Under the pieces are notes generated by a model, which ran no database searches, was not told where the DNA came from, and was given only the letters and a program-made list of their open reading frames with translations. Both the position numbers and the translations under genes were made by a program. A DNA stretch of 55,789 nucleotides, from contig JAILON010000138.1 in the NCBI GenBank assembly GCA_024690865.1, forward strand, positions 1-55,789, given 5' to 3'. Below, piece after piece: positions 34,037-44,133 of the stretch. Each line of letters begins with the position of its first letter. Position 1 is the first letter of the stretch. This DNA is from Treponema sp. GTDB lineage: Bacteria > Spirochaetota > Spirochaetia > Treponematales > Treponemataceae.

Positions 34037-34993
34037 ATGTTCGGGATAAAGACGAAGATTATGAGGCTGGCCGCCGGAGCCGCCTACCGCAGCCAGTACG
34101 CTCCTGCCAAGGGAAGCCCACTGGAATCCCTGCCCCTGTACCGGAAGTTCCGGCTGGACATCCCTACCTACGACGGCAGCGGACAGATTGTCCACCCCGA
34201 CATTTTCTTTGACCGCACAATCGGAAAGTACGTCCTTGCGTTCACCCCCTACCCGCATACGGACGACCGCTTTGAAAATCCCTGCATCGCCGTTTCCGAC
34301 GACGGCATCCACTTCCACGAGGAGAAGCCGGGCCTGAACCCCCTTGCCCCCGCCCCAGAAAAAGACCACAACGACGACCCCGACATCTCGCTTCACGACA
34401 GCGTGTACAGCCTGGTCTACCTTGAAACCGTCCGCCCTGAATACCAGAACGTCGTTGCCCTGCAGAGCACCGACCGGCTCACCTGGAAACGCAAAGTCCT
34501 GCACCATCAGGAGCTTGCGGGAAACGGAGGCGACCTCATCCTTTCGCCCGCCGTCATCTGGACCGGGGGAAGCTGCCGCTGCTTTTTCGTCATGGGGAAC
34601 TATGAAAGCGGGCACCGCATCTTCGCCACTTCCGCCCCAACCCTTGAAGAACTGGATTTCGCGGGGGCCAGTCCGCTAGACATTGAAGGCATCCCCACAG
34701 GACTCCTGCCCTGGCACCTGGACGTGTTTCCTGACGGCGCAGGCGGCTACGTCATGCTGCTCACGCTCGTCGCCCCCGACGGCAAAAGGGGCGGCAAGGG
34801 AGGCCGCTACTTCCTGCACGTCGCCCGCAGCGACAATCTCACTGACTGGAAGCTCGACCCCGCCCCCGTCCTGAACAACTGCTACCGCTCGTCCGGCTTC
34901 GTAAAGGACGGCATCCTGTACATCTACTTTTCGTCAAACTTCTGGGGCGACGAATGGAAAACCGGCCTCTACAAAATTGCGCTCGGCGGCTGA
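34037..34993 (+). CDS. Five-bladed beta-propeller glycosidase-like protein (GH43/GH32 clan type)
   Basis: 318 aa, no signal peptide. It shows repeated propeller-blade sequences: VHPDIFFDRTIGKYVLAFTP, CIAVSDDGIHF, SVYSLVYLETV, CFFVMGNYESG, SDNLTDW, SSGFVKDGILYIYFSS. This resembles glycosyl hydrolases of the 5-bladed clan and related phosphorylases. Acting in the cytosol, it may trim or process a sugar of an envelope glycan. Substrate and catalytic residues are not certain from sequence. Confidence 0.65.
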   Translation: MFGIKTKIMRLAAGAAYRSQYAPAKGSPLESLPLYRKFRLDIPTYDGSGQIVHPDIFFDRTIGKYVLAFTPYPHTDDRFENPCIAVSDDGIHFHEEKPGLNPLAPAPEKDHNDDPDISLHDSVYSLVYLETVRPEYQNVVALQSTDRLTWKRKVLHHQELAGNGGDLILSPAVIWTGGSCRCFFVMGNYESGHRIFATSAPTLEELDFAGASPLDIEGIPTGLLPWHLDVFPDGAGGYVMLLTLVAPDGKRGGKGGRYFLHVARSDNLTDWKLDPAPVLNNCYRSSGFVKDGILYIYFSSNFWGDEWKTGLYKIALGG

Positions 34994-35017
34994 GGCCCGC
35001 AGCTGAATCTCGGCGAG

Positions 35018-35037
35018 CGTATGGGGACACCCAGCGG
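35018..35037. repeat. Second copy of the dispersed 20-bp sequence
   Basis: Reverse complement of CCGCTGGGTGTCCCCATACG, identical to 7704-7723, located just after the propeller gene. Short repeats of CCAAGGCAA follow. Confidence 0.85.
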
Positions 35038-35111
35038 CCAAGGCAAGGCGGCCAAGGCAAATACAAGGCAGCTGAGCCCGCCCCAAAGCAGTGGCGTTTT
35101 TTCCGCAACTG

Positions 35112-35120
35112 TGCTATAAT
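35112..35120 (+). promoter_or_regulatory. Extended -10 of the hybrid kinase gene, leaderless type
   Basis: TGC-TATAAT (35112-35120), 7 nt, ATG at 35128. No good -35; the extended -10 would compensate. Confidence 0.7.
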
Positions 35121-35127
35121 GGACGGC

Positions 35128-37890
35128 ATGATTCGCTTCCGGCTTCCCTGCCTGCTGCTTTCAGCCCTGCTCATCCTGCTCACCGTCCCCTGTCCTGCCT
35201 CGGCCCAAGGCGGCGGCACCGTCAAAGTCGGCTACTATGAAAACGAGATATTCCAGGAGGGGGCCAGGCAGGGAGCCTACAAGACCGGATACGCCTACGA
35301 GTTCTATAGGAAGCTTTCCGAATACACGGGCTGGAAATACGAATACGTCTACGGAAGCTTCAGCGAGCTGTACGAACTCTTCCTGGCGGGCAAGATTGAC
35401 CTGCTGGCGGGACTGGCGTGGAAGCAGGAACGGGAGGGCAGCATGCTGTATCCCGAATTCCCCATGGGCAACGAGTCGCTGAGCCTGCTCAAGCACGACG
35501 ACGCCGACGACATCTCCGTATACTACCCCAGCCTGAACGGCAAGACCATAGGTGTCCTGGACAGCGCGATTATAGAAATACTCCAGAACTTCCTTGTCAG
35601 CCACAACATCCAGGCAACTATCGTTTCCTTCGCCGCCTACGACGAACTCTTCGCGGCGTTCGACGAAAGGCAGCTGGACCTGCTGGCGGCGGAAGGCGAC
35701 GGAGCCTCCAAACGGAACCATGCGGAAGTCCTCTGCCAGTTCGGCACGACGGACTACTACCTCTGCGTCAGCGCGGGACGGGAAGACCTGCTGGAACAGC
35801 TCAACGAAGCCCAAACGATGCTGTTCAGCGACGATCCCAACTACATAAACTCCCTTCGGGCAAAATACTATCCGACCAGCATTTCCAGCCGCTCCTTTTC
35901 CTTCGCCGAACGCAAATGGCTGGACGACCACGACATCCTGCGGATAGGCTTCCTGGACAACTACCTCCCCTTCTGCGGAACGACCCCCGACGGTTCGGCC
36001 ACCGGCCTGGTCAAGGACGTGGTTGACGAGATATTGGAAAACCTGAACATCAAAGACTTGACCGTGGAATTCTTCCGCTACGACAGCAGCGACCGCATGA
36101 CCCGCGCGCTGGGAGACAAGGAGATCGACGTATGCTTCCCCGTAGGCGGGGGCCTCTTTTTTTCCGAGGAAAACGGCATATACCAGTCCAAGACCGTCGT
36201 CTCCACCTCCGTTGAAGTCATCTACAACTCCGCAAGCACCCACCGGCTCAAGGACCTGAACACCTCGCATTTCGCCGTAAACAGGAACAACAGCATGCAG
36301 TACAACTACCTGCAGTCGGAATACCCAGGTGCACAGCTGACCTTTTACCCCACCATCGAAAAATGCCTGGATGCCGTCCTCGAAGGCAAAGTGGACTGCA
36401 CCACGATGAATACATTCAGGAACAACCTGCTCAAAAACCGCAAGTACAGGAACCTCATTTCCCGCCAGCTGCCCGCCCCCGACGACAGGTCCTTCGGAAT
36501 CAGGATAGGCGACGAAGGCCTCCTGCGCCTGTTCAACCGGGGAATAAGCGTGCTGGGCGAAGAATACATCAGAAACCTGTCCTTCCGCTACAGGGACAGC
36601 CTGTACAGCTATTCCATGCAGGACTTCCTGAGCGACCACATGGGGGCCACCGCCGCATTCCTGGGAAGCATAATGCTCCTCGTGATCTTCTTCTTCCTGC
36701 GCGATTCCATCCGGTCCAAGGAGGCCCTGCAGGAGGCCGAAAAGGCCAACCGGTCCAAGACCATCTTCCTCAACAACATGTCGCACGACATCCGCACGCC
36801 CATGAACGCGATAGTCGGCTTTACAGCCCTGGCTTCGGACAACCTGGACAACAAGGAACTGGTGAAGGACTACCTGAAGAGGATTTCCGTTTCCAGCCAA
36901 CACCTGCTTTCGCTTCTGAACGATGTATTGGACATGAGCCGCATAGAAAGCGGTAGGGCAAGCATAAGCGAGGGAGATGCGAACCTCCCGCAGATCATCG
37001 ACGACATACAGACGATCATCGACGCGGACATAAAGGCAAAGAAACAAAACTTTTCGGCAAAGACCAACATCGTCCACCCGGACGTAATAGCAGACAAGCT
37101 CAGGCTGAACCAGATCCTTCTGAACCTCCTCAGCAACTCCATCAAATATACCCCGCCCCAGGGGACCGTGGAACTGGAACTGGAAGAACTGGGGAACAGG
37201 GATGACGAAGTTCAGGACGGACAGCAGGTAAACTACCGCTTCGTCATACGGGACACCGGAATAGGAATGAGCGAAGAATTCCAAAAGGTGCTCTTCCAGG
37301 CCTTTACCCGCGAAAACAGCACCACCGTAAACGGAATACAGGGAACGGGTTTAGGCATGGCCATAACCAAGCGGATTGTCCAAATGATGAACGGCAGCAT
37401 TTCCGTGAAGAGCAAGGAAGGAGAAGGTTCGGAATTCAGCGTCGTAATTCCCTTCAAGATAAACAAGAATCCCTGCGTCAACGTGGACTTCGGCGAAGGC
37501 CAGAAGGACTTTTCCGGCAACCGGGTGCTGTTGACCGAGGATACGCCCACCAACCAGATGATTGCCCAGGCAATCCTTGAGCGCGTCGGCCTGGAAGTGG
37601 AAATCGCCAACAACGGCGAGGAAGCCGTGAGCATGATGGAATCGAATCCGCCCGACTACTACCGGATCATCCTCATGGACATACAGATGCCCATAATGGA
37701 CGGCTATGAAGCGACCAAGCGGATCCGCGCAATGAAAGACCCGGTCAAGGCGGGCATCCCCATCATAGCGCTGACGGCAAACGCATTCAGCGAAGACAGG
37801 GCGCATGCGCTGGAAGTCGGCATGAACGAATTCCTTGCAAAACCCTACGATGTTCCCAAGGTCATGGAGATGCTGGACAGGTACCTGTAG
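35128..37890 (+). CDS. BvgS/EvgS-type hybrid sensor histidine kinase
   Basis: 920 aa. A signal peptide (residues 1-24, ending ASA) precedes two periplasmic solute-binding (SBP_bac_3) domains (about 25-250 and 265-500), a membrane helix (about 510-530), HisKA with phospho-acceptor His553 (NNMSHDIRTPMNAIVGF), HATPase_c (NLLSNSIKYTPPQG; RDTGIGMSEEF) and a receiver domain with Asp851 (ILMDIQMPIMDGYE). Tandem Venus-flytrap sensors suggest an amino acid or similar small molecule as ligand. The expected Hpt protein and response regulator are not nearby. The start is set by the promoter and signal peptide. Confidence 0.92.
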   Translation: MIRFRLPCLLLSALLILLTVPCPASAQGGGTVKVGYYENEIFQEGARQGAYKTGYAYEFYRKLSEYTGWKYEYVYGSFSELYELFLAGKIDLLAGLAWKQEREGSMLYPEFPMGNESLSLLKHDDADDISVYYPSLNGKTIGVLDSAIIEILQNFLVSHNIQATIVSFAAYDELFAAFDERQLDLLAAEGDGASKRNHAEVLCQFGTTDYYLCVSAGREDLLEQLNEAQTMLFSDDPNYINSLRAKYYPTSISSRSFSFAERKWLDDHDILRIGFLDNYLPFCGTTPDGSATGLVKDVVDEILENLNIKDLTVEFFRYDSSDRMTRALGDKEIDVCFPVGGGLFFSEENGIYQSKTVVSTSVEVIYNSASTHRLKDLNTSHFAVNRNNSMQYNYLQSEYPGAQLTFYPTIEKCLDAVLEGKVDCTTMNTFRNNLLKNRKYRNLISRQLPAPDDRSFGIRIGDEGLLRLFNRGISVLGEEYIRNLSFRYRDSLYSYSMQDFLSDHMGATAAFLGSIMLLVIFFFLRDSIRSKEALQEAEKANRSKTIFLNNMSHDIRTPMNAIVGFTALASDNLDNKELVKDYLKRISVSSQHLLSLLNDVLDMSRIESGRASISEGDANLPQIIDDIQTIIDADIKAKKQNFSAKTNIVHPDVIADKLRLNQILLNLLSNSIKYTPPQGTVELELEELGNRDDEVQDGQQVNYRFVIRDTGIGMSEEFQKVLFQAFTRENSTTVNGIQGTGLGMAITKRIVQMMNGSISVKSKEGEGSEFSVVIPFKINKNPCVNVDFGEGQKDFSGNRVLLTEDTPTNQMIAQAILERVGLEVEIANNGEEAVSMMESNPPDYYRIILMDIQMPIMDGYEATKRIRAMKDPVKAGIPIIALTANAFSEDRAHALEVGMNEFLAKPYDVPKVMEMLDRYL

Positions 37891-37895
37891 GCCAC

Positions 37896-37911
37896 GGGGC
37901 CTTCATGTGCC
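37896..37911. other. Hairpin after the hybrid kinase
   Basis: CGGGGC and GCCCCG arms around a short loop, right after the stop; no T-tract. Possible weak terminator. Confidence 0.4.
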
Positions 37912-38026
37912 CCGATTGGCGACACGTACAAAATCCCGCAAGCCTCAATTGCGAGTTCATTGTTTTTGTTCTCCGTGAAAACTCTTTTGCCGCAGAATGC
38001 AATACAATTCGCAGGCCCTGCATATA

Positions 38027-38071
38027 TAAAAAAATCCCCCGCATCTGGGCATCGGCTCAGCTGCGGGGGAT
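38027..38071 (-). terminator. Terminator of the opp operon
   Basis: ATCCCCCGCA (38034-38043) and TGCGGGGGAT (38062-38071) are perfect 10-bp arms. On the minus strand the hairpin is followed by seven T, which fits termination of oppA. Confidence 0.9.
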
Positions 38072-38130
38072 TGCTTCCGTGCTAATTCAGCCGGGGCGGC
38101 CTGCCGGAACGAGCTCCCGGCGAATGCCCC

Positions 38131-39789
38131 CTACTCCAGGCTTCCGTACATGAAGTACCAGTAGCCGTAGGGAGAGTGCCAGGTTCCCTTGAGGTTCGGC
38201 TTCTGCAGCCAGAACTCGGTGTAGCAGGCGACCGGGGCCATGGCCGCGTCCTTCAGCAGGACCTGCTCCGCCTGGTGCAGGTAGTCGTAGTGCTTGGCGA
38301 CGTCGGTCTCGTTGCGGGCCATGTCAACGAACTTGTCGAACTCCTTGGACGAGTACTTTCCGTCGTTGTTGCCGTTGCCGGTCTCCAGCAGGTTGATCAT
38401 GTTGGAAGGATCGTCCCAGTCGTATACCCAGCCGTTGCGGGCCACGTCGAAGTTTCCTGAGCGGCGGTCGGCGGTGACGGTCTTCCATTCCTGGATGTTG
38501 ACGTTCATCGTCAGGCCAAGCTCGGCCCAGGCTGCCTGCAAATACTCCGCGACCGCCTTGTGGTAGGCGGCGTCGTTGGTCAGGTACTCGAAGGCGGGGA
38601 AGCCCTTTCCGTCCGGGTAGCCCGCCTCGGCGAGCAGCTTCTTGGCCGTGGCGAGGCTTTCGGCATAGTTGTCGGTGTCAAAGTGGTCGCCGTACTTCTG
38701 CTTGGTCACCTGCTCGAATGAGGAGCCGGGCGTCGCGTCGGAAACGCCGGGGCCGACGAAGTTCTTGGCGGGGGTATAGGTTCCCTGCATGACCGTCTCG
38801 GCGACGTACTTGCGGTCAATCGCGAGCGAGAGGGCCTCGCGCACCTTCTGGTTGTTGAAGGGGGCCTTCTGCGTGTTGAAGGTGACGTAGTAGGTTCCCA
38901 TGAGCGGCTCCAGGTAGAACTCGCCGCCATTGCGCAGGGAGGGGATTTCCTCGGTGGGAACGTCCTTTATCATCTGGAGCGTGTCCTGGTTGTAGGCGTT
39001 GTACGATGTGTTCGCGTCCTCGATCAGGTGCCAGACAATCTGGTCAAAGGTGATGTTCGCCGCATCCCAGTAGTAGGGGTTCTTGGTAAAGACAATCTGC
39101 GAGCCGTCGGTGAACTCGGTCATGTAGTAGGGGCCGTCCGTGACGTAGGTCTCGGGCTTGAGCGCCCATCCGTCGCCGTTCGCCTCTATGGTCTTCTTCT
39201 GCACGGGGACGAGGACGGCAAAGGCCGCGATCTTGTCAAAGAAAATGCAGGGGTTGGTCAGGTGCACGACGAAGGTGTTCGCGTCGGGGGCCTCTACGCC
39301 GAGCGCGTCCAGGTCGCCCTGGGAAGCCTTGTCGAATCCGACGACCAGGTTCAAAAGGTCATAGCCATAGGGAGCGGCCGTATTCGGGTCGGCAACGCGC
39401 TTCCATGTATAGACGAAATCCTCGGCGGTCAGGGGAGAACCATCGGACCACTTGAGGTTCGGCCTCAGGTGGAAGGTCCAGGTCAGGCCGTCAGAAGACT
39501 GCTCCCACTTTTCCGCAAGGCCGGCGACGATGCTGTTGTCGCGGTCAAACTTGAGCAGGCCCTCGAAGGCGTGGATAATCATGTTCGAGCCGTCAACGGC
39601 GCTGTTGAGCGCGGGGTCAATCGTCTCGGGGGAAGGTCCCACCTGGACATGCAATACAGAGCCTTTCTTCGCGCCATCCTGGGCGTTCCCGGCGTTCCCG
39701 GAAGCGGGGGTGTCCTTCTTCCCGCCGCAGGATGCCAAAAGGCCAGCCATAACAACAGCAGAAACCAACGCAGTCAGTTTCATCTTCAT
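38131..39789 (-). CDS. oppA: Oligopeptide ABC transporter substrate-binding lipoprotein
   Basis: 552 aa. A lipoprotein signal ends LLASC (lipidated Cys21). The rest is a family-5 solute-binding protein with typical SWEFHLRPNLKWSDG-like sequence (TWTFHLRPNLKWSDG), VREALSLAIDR and LLAEAGYPDG. It captures peptides outside the inner membrane for OppBCDF. GGAGG lies 8 nt before the ATG. It is the last gene of the operon, 200 bp after oppF, where a GC-rich gap might hold a secondary promoter or a processing hairpin for higher expression. Confidence 0.95.
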   Translation of the reverse strand: MKMKLTALVSAVVMAGLLASCGGKKDTPASGNAGNAQDGAKKGSVLHVQVGPSPETIDPALNSAVDGSNMIIHAFEGLLKFDRDNSIVAGLAEKWEQSSDGLTWTFHLRPNLKWSDGSPLTAEDFVYTWKRVADPNTAAPYGYDLLNLVVGFDKASQGDLDALGVEAPDANTFVVHLTNPCIFFDKIAAFAVLVPVQKKTIEANGDGWALKPETYVTDGPYYMTEFTDGSQIVFTKNPYYWDAANITFDQIVWHLIEDANTSYNAYNQDTLQMIKDVPTEEIPSLRNGGEFYLEPLMGTYYVTFNTQKAPFNNQKVREALSLAIDRKYVAETVMQGTYTPAKNFVGPGVSDATPGSSFEQVTKQKYGDHFDTDNYAESLATAKKLLAEAGYPDGKGFPAFEYLTNDAAYHKAVAEYLQAAWAELGLTMNVNIQEWKTVTADRRSGNFDVARNGWVYDWDDPSNMINLLETGNGNNDGKYSSKEFDKFVDMARNETDVAKHYDYLHQAEQVLLKDAAMAPVACYTEFWLQKPNLKGTWHSPYGYWYFMYGSLE

Positions 39790-39989
39790 ATTCTATTCCT
39801 CCATGCCCCTGCCCGCCTAGCGCGGAGGGGCTAGTTACTGATACAATTGGCCGGGGAACGGCACGACGGAGCCGCGCCCGTCCTGTCGCAGACCTGCCGG
39901 CATCATGGCGGGAACCTGCCGGCCCCATCTGACGAGCCCGCCAGCGTCACGGCGAAGTCCAACCGCCCGGCATCACGCCACAGGCCCGC

Positions 39990-40976
39990 CTAGTTGAGCT
40001 TGTCCAGGTGGTGGCAGGCGGCGTAGTGGCCGCTGCCGATTTCCTTGAACTCGGGCTTCTCTTCGGCGCACCTGCCGTCCGCATAGGGGCAGCGGGTACG
40101 GAAGGGGCAGCCTGACGGCGGATTGAGCGGGGACGGCACGTCGCCCTGCAGGACGATGCGCTTGTTCGCCCGCGCGGTCTTGGGGTCCGCGATTGGAACT
40201 GCCGAAATCAAAGAGCGCGTGTAGGGATGGGCCGAATGGAAAATCAGCTCGTCGGCCTCCGCCAGCTCCACCATGTGGCCCAGGTACATCACGCCGATGC
40301 GGCTTGAGATGTGGTTCACGACGGAAAGGTCGTGCGCGATGAAGAGATAGGTCAGCCCCATCTGCTTCTGCAAATCCTCGAACATGTTGACGACCTGCGC
40401 CTGAATGGAAACGTCCAGCGCGGACACCGGCTCGTCGCAGACGATGAACTCAGGCTTTACGGCGAGAGCGCGGGCAATGCCGATCCGCTGCCGCTGTCCG
40501 CCCGAAAACTCGTGGGGGAAGCGGTTCGCGTGCTCGGAGTTCAGGCCGACCGTCGAAAGCAGGGAGAGGATTTTCTCCCGCCGCTCCTTCTTGTCCGCGT
40601 ACAGCTTGTGTATGTCCAGCGCCTCGCCGATGATGTCGCCCACCGTCATGCGGGGGTCAAGCGATGCGTAAGGGTCCTGGAAGACGATCTGCATCTTGCG
40701 GCGGTAGGGCAGCATGTCCGCCTTTATCTTCTTCTCCGCGTCAAAGATAAGCTCGCCGTCGTATATGATTTTGCCCGCGGTCGGCTCGGTCAGGCGCAGT
40801 ATCGAGCGGCCCGTCGTCGTCTTGCCGCAGCCGGACTCGCCGACCAGCCCCAGGGTCTCGCCCTTCTTGATGAAGAAGCTCACGTCGTCCACCGCCTTGA
40901 CGAAGCGGCCGCCGCCCGCGGGGAAATACTGCTTCAGGTGCTCTATCTCAAGGAGCTTGCCGTTTGTGTCGCTCAT
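39990..40976 (-). CDS. oppF: Oligopeptide ABC transporter ATPase F
   Basis: 328 aa. Walker [16 protein letters not shown], signature [15 protein letters not shown], Walker [15 protein letters not shown], and a C-terminal Cys-containing tail ([14 protein letters not shown]) likely binding an Fe-S cluster, as in the peptide-importer ATPases. It forms a heterodimer with OppD. The ATG overlaps the oppD stop (ATGA). Confidence 0.95.
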   Translation of the reverse strand: MSDTNGKLLEIEHLKQYFPAGGGRFVKAVDDVSFFIKKGETLGLVGESGCGKTTTGRSILRLTEPTAGKIIYDGELIFDAEKKIKADMLPYRRKMQIVFQDPYASLDPRMTVGDIIGEALDIHKLYADKKERREKILSLLSTVGLNSEHANRFPHEFSGGQRQRIGIARALAVKPEFIVCDEPVSALDVSIQAQVVNMFEDLQKQMGLTYLFIAHDLSVVNHISSRIGVMYLGHMVELAEADELIFHSAHPYTRSLISAVPIADPKTARANKRIVLQGDVPSPLNPPSGCPFRTRCPYADGRCAEEKPEFKEIGSGHYAACHHLDKLN

Positions 40977-42094
40977 TCCGCGCCTCCCTCTGACTTTTTC
41001 GCGCCGTCCGCCGTGACCGCCGCCTGCGCGCCTGCCGGGGCGTCGGCTCCTACCGGAGCGTCGGCGCTGCCCACCATCGCGGCCTTCTGCTCAAGCCAGC
41101 AGCGGCCGTAGTGGATGTTGTCGCCCACCGCCGAGCCGCCCATGCTCTCGTAGTCGTTGCGGACGGGCGGCCTCTCCAGGCATATCTTCATGCAGTTGGA
41201 GCACCTTGGCGCAAAGCAGCAGCCCTTGGGCCGGTTCAGCAAATCCACCGGCTGCCCCTCGATGGGTACCAGGCGGGAGTAGTCCTTCTCGTGGAACTTG
41301 GGGATGGAGCGGAGGAGCCCGCGCGTGTACTCGTGCTGGGGGTTGTAGAAGATGTCGTCGGTCGTGCCGTACTCGATGATCTCACCCGCGTACATGACCG
41401 CGATGTGGTCGCACATGCTCGCGACCACGCCCAGGTCGTGCGTAATCATGATGATTCCCATGCCCAGCTTCTTCTTGAGGTCCTGCATCAGCTCCAGTAT
41501 CTGCGCCTGAATCGTCACGTCGAGCGCAGTCGTCGGCTCGTCCGCAATCAGCAGCTTGGGCTCACAGGCGAGGGCAATCGCTATCATGACGCGCTGCCGC
41601 ATGCCGCCCGAAAGCTCATGGGGGTACTGCTTGAGCCGCTTGTCCGGCTCGTTGATTCCAACCAGCGTCAGAAGCTCGCGGGCACGGGCGGTCGCCTCCT
41701 TGCCCTTCTTGTCGGTGTGGAGCTTTATCGCCTCCTCAATCTGGTTTCCGATCGTCCAGACCGGGTTCAGGCTCGTCATCGGGTCCTGGAAGATGATGCT
41801 CACCTCCTGCCCGCGTATCTTGCGCAGCTCCTTCTCCGTCATCTGTTCGATGTGGTGGCCGTTGAAGGTCACCGTGCCACCGGTAATCTTTCCGTTCTCG
41901 GCGGTCAGCCCCATTATCGAGTACGCCGTGACGGACTTGCCCGAGCCGGACTCGCCGACGATGCCCAGGACCTCGCCCTCGCGCATCTGAATCGTCACGT
42001 CGTTCAGCGCCTGCACCTCGCCCGCCGGGGTGAAGAATGAAAGCTTCTCGTGCTGTATGTCAACCAAATACGTGTTCTCTGTCTTTTCTGCCAT
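40973..42094 (-). CDS. oppD: Oligopeptide ABC transporter ATPase D
   Basis: 373 aa. Walker [17 protein letters not shown], signature [15 protein letters not shown], Walker [15 protein letters not shown]; the C-terminal Cys motif is [14 protein letters not shown]. About 40 extra residues at the end are Ala/Gly-rich ([19 protein letters not shown]), absent from typical OppD. It drives peptide import with OppF. It starts 9 bp after oppC. Confidence 0.95.
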   Translation of the reverse strand: MAEKTENTYLVDIQHEKLSFFTPAGEVQALNDVTIQMREGEVLGIVGESGSGKSVTAYSIMGLTAENGKITGGTVTFNGHHIEQMTEKELRKIRGQEVSIIFQDPMTSLNPVWTIGNQIEEAIKLHTDKKGKEATARARELLTLVGINEPDKRLKQYPHELSGGMRQRVMIAIALACEPKLLIADEPTTALDVTIQAQILELMQDLKKKLGMGIIMITHDLGVVASMCDHIAVMYAGEIIEYGTTDDIFYNPQHEYTRGLLRSIPKFHEKDYSRLVPIEGQPVDLLNRPKGCCFAPRCSNCMKICLERPPVRNDYESMGGSAVGDNIHYGRCWLEQKAAMVGSADAPVGADAPAGAQAAVTADGAKKSEGGAE

Positions 42095-42103
42095 ATACCC
42101 CTC

Positions 42104-43168
42104 CTAGCTCTTGAGCTTCGGGTCAAACGCGTCGCGGAGCCCGTCGCCCAGAAGGTTGAAGCTCAGGATGATGATGAAGATGAGGAACGCCGGGGCGAAG
42201 AGCTTTTCCGGGAAAGTCTGGAATCCGTTCAGAGCCGCCGAGGCTAATGAACCGAGCGAGGGCATCGGTGCCTGCACTCCCAGCCCCAGGAAGGAGAGGA
42301 AGGACTCGGTGAAGATTGACGAGGGAATCTGCAAGGTCGTCGTGACGATCAGCGTCCCGATGCAGTTGGTGATAAGGTGCTTTCCGATAATCCGCTTGCC
42401 GCTCGCGCCCAAGGCCTTTGCCGCCGTCACGTACTCGTTCTGCTTGAGGACCATTATCTGGCTGCGGATGATCCGGGCCATGCCGACCCAGTAGAGCAGG
42501 GCGAAGACGATGAACATGCTGACCATGTTTGGACCCAGCTTCTGGATCCAGCCGAAGCCGGGCATCTCGCCCAATGTCCTGAGGGGGTATTTGAGCGTCT
42601 GCGCGAGCAGGATGATGATGAGCACGTCCGGCACCGTGTAGATGATGTCCACCACCCGCATCATAATCAGGTCCACCGTGCCGCCAAGGTATCCCGCGAC
42701 GGCCCCGTAAAGAGAGCCGATCAGCAGGATGAGCAGGGAGGCGACGATGCCAACCGTCATGGACACGCGGCCGCCCACCATCACGCGGATGGCGTAGTCG
42801 CGCCCGTTCTGGTCGGTGCCGAGGATATGGGGGAAGACCTTCTCGCCCTGCTGGATCAAGGCGAGCTCCGTCTTGGAATGCTCGAAAGGCTTGAGCCGCT
42901 CGCTCCCCTTCATCTGCTGCTCGTACTTGTAGGGGTAGAATGCCGGGACGATGAAGCACATCACGACGATCAGCAGGACGATGGCAAGGGATGCCATCGC
43001 AATCTTGTTCCTGCGGAATCGGCGGAGGCCGTCCTTCCAGAATCCCACGGACTCGCGCATGATGACGAGGGACTGCTTCTCGTCTGCGGAGGCGGGTATG
43101 AAGTCGTCCACCTTGAGCTGGAGGCTCAGGGGGTTGCGGGCGTGTGTCTTGTCCATGTTGTCGCTCAT
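42104..43168 (-). CDS. oppC: Oligopeptide ABC transporter permease C
   Basis: 354 aa, six predicted membrane helices. A long N-terminal cytosolic part precedes KDGLRRFRRNKIAMASLAIV (typical OppC start). The EAA loop reads EYVTAAKALGASGKRIIGKHLI. It pairs with OppB to form the channel. It starts 11 bp after oppB. Confidence 0.95.
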   Translation of the reverse strand: MSDNMDKTHARNPLSLQLKVDDFIPASADEKQSLVIMRESVGFWKDGLRRFRRNKIAMASLAIVLLIVVMCFIVPAFYPYKYEQQMKGSERLKPFEHSKTELALIQQGEKVFPHILGTDQNGRDYAIRVMVGGRVSMTVGIVASLLILLIGSLYGAVAGYLGGTVDLIMMRVVDIIYTVPDVLIIILLAQTLKYPLRTLGEMPGFGWIQKLGPNMVSMFIVFALLYWVGMARIIRSQIMVLKQNEYVTAAKALGASGKRIIGKHLITNCIGTLIVTTTLQIPSSIFTESFLSFLGLGVQAPMPSLGSLASAALNGFQTFPEKLFAPAFLIFIIILSFNLLGDGLRDAFDPKLKS

Positions 43169-43179
43169 TCTTTTCTCTC

Positions 43180-44097
43180 TTACTTAAGCTTGATTCTGGG
43201 ATCGACGACGGCATACATGATGTCAACGACGACGTTCATCATGATGACGAAAACCGCGAGGAATATCGTCGTGCCCATGATCATCGGGTAGTCGCGGCTC
43301 GTGATTGCCCCGACGAACTCGGAGCCCAGGCCGGGTATGTTGAAAATCTTTTCTATTATAAAGCTTCCCGTCATGAGCGAGGCAATGAGCGGGCCCAGGT
43401 AGGTGACGACCGGCAGTATCGCGTTGCGGAGGGCGTGCTTGAAGATGGACTTGACGCTGCTCACCCCCTTGGCGCGGGCCGTCCGCATGTAGTCCTGCCC
43501 CATGACGTCCAGCATGGAGCTGCGCATCAGGCGGGCGATGTAGAATGTCGGGTACAGGGCGAGCGCGGCGACCGGCATGACGTAGCTTGCCGCGCTGTTC
43601 AGGCCCAGCGAGGGCAGGAGCTTGAGCTTGGTGGAAAAGATGTACATGAGGAGCGTTGACGACAGGAAGCTGGGGATTGCGATACCCGCCGTGGAAAGGA
43701 CGACGAGGATGTTGTCTATCGCCTTGCCCCGCTTGTAGGCCGCAATCGCGCCGAGCGGCACGCCGAACAGGACTGCCGCGAGGATGGCCCAGCCGCCGAG
43801 CCTCGCCGACACCGGGAACTTGGTAAAGATAATCTCGCTGACCGTGCGGCCCCGCTTTTTGACCGACAGGCCAAAGTCGCCCTTGAGGAGCCCGCCCATG
43901 TAGGTCAGGTACTGCTGGCCGAGCGGCTTGTCAAGCCCGTACTTGGCCTCCATCGCCGCCTGTGCCTGGGGGGTGACCGCTTTCTCGGAAAGGAAAGGCC
44001 CGCCCGGAACCATGTTCATGATAAAGAAGGTGAGGGTCGCCACAAGAAAGGCCGTTATGACGGCCGTGACCAGCCTCTTGCCGATATACTTCAGCAT
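43180..44097 (-). CDS. oppB: Oligopeptide ABC transporter permease B
   Basis: 305 aa, six helices. The N-terminus MLKYIGKRLVTAVITAFLVA is typical; the EAA loop reads DYMRTARAKGVSSVKSIFKH. The open frame runs further upstream, but the start at 44097 has GGAG upstream and matches the family. First gene of oppBCDFA; a promoter with a 36-nt leader lies upstream. Confidence 0.95.
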   Translation of the reverse strand: MLKYIGKRLVTAVITAFLVATLTFFIMNMVPGGPFLSEKAVTPQAQAAMEAKYGLDKPLGQQYLTYMGGLLKGDFGLSVKKRGRTVSEIIFTKFPVSARLGGWAILAAVLFGVPLGAIAAYKRGKAIDNILVVLSTAGIAIPSFLSSTLLMYIFSTKLKLLPSLGLNSAASYVMPVAALALYPTFYIARLMRSSMLDVMGQDYMRTARAKGVSSVKSIFKHALRNAILPVVTYLGPLIASLMTGSFIIEKIFNIPGLGSEFVGAITSRDYPMIMGTTIFLAVFVIMMNVVVDIMYAVVDPRIKLK

Positions 44098-44133
44098 AAC
44101 TATTCTCCGCCACTTAGAAATGCAAAACGGCTC

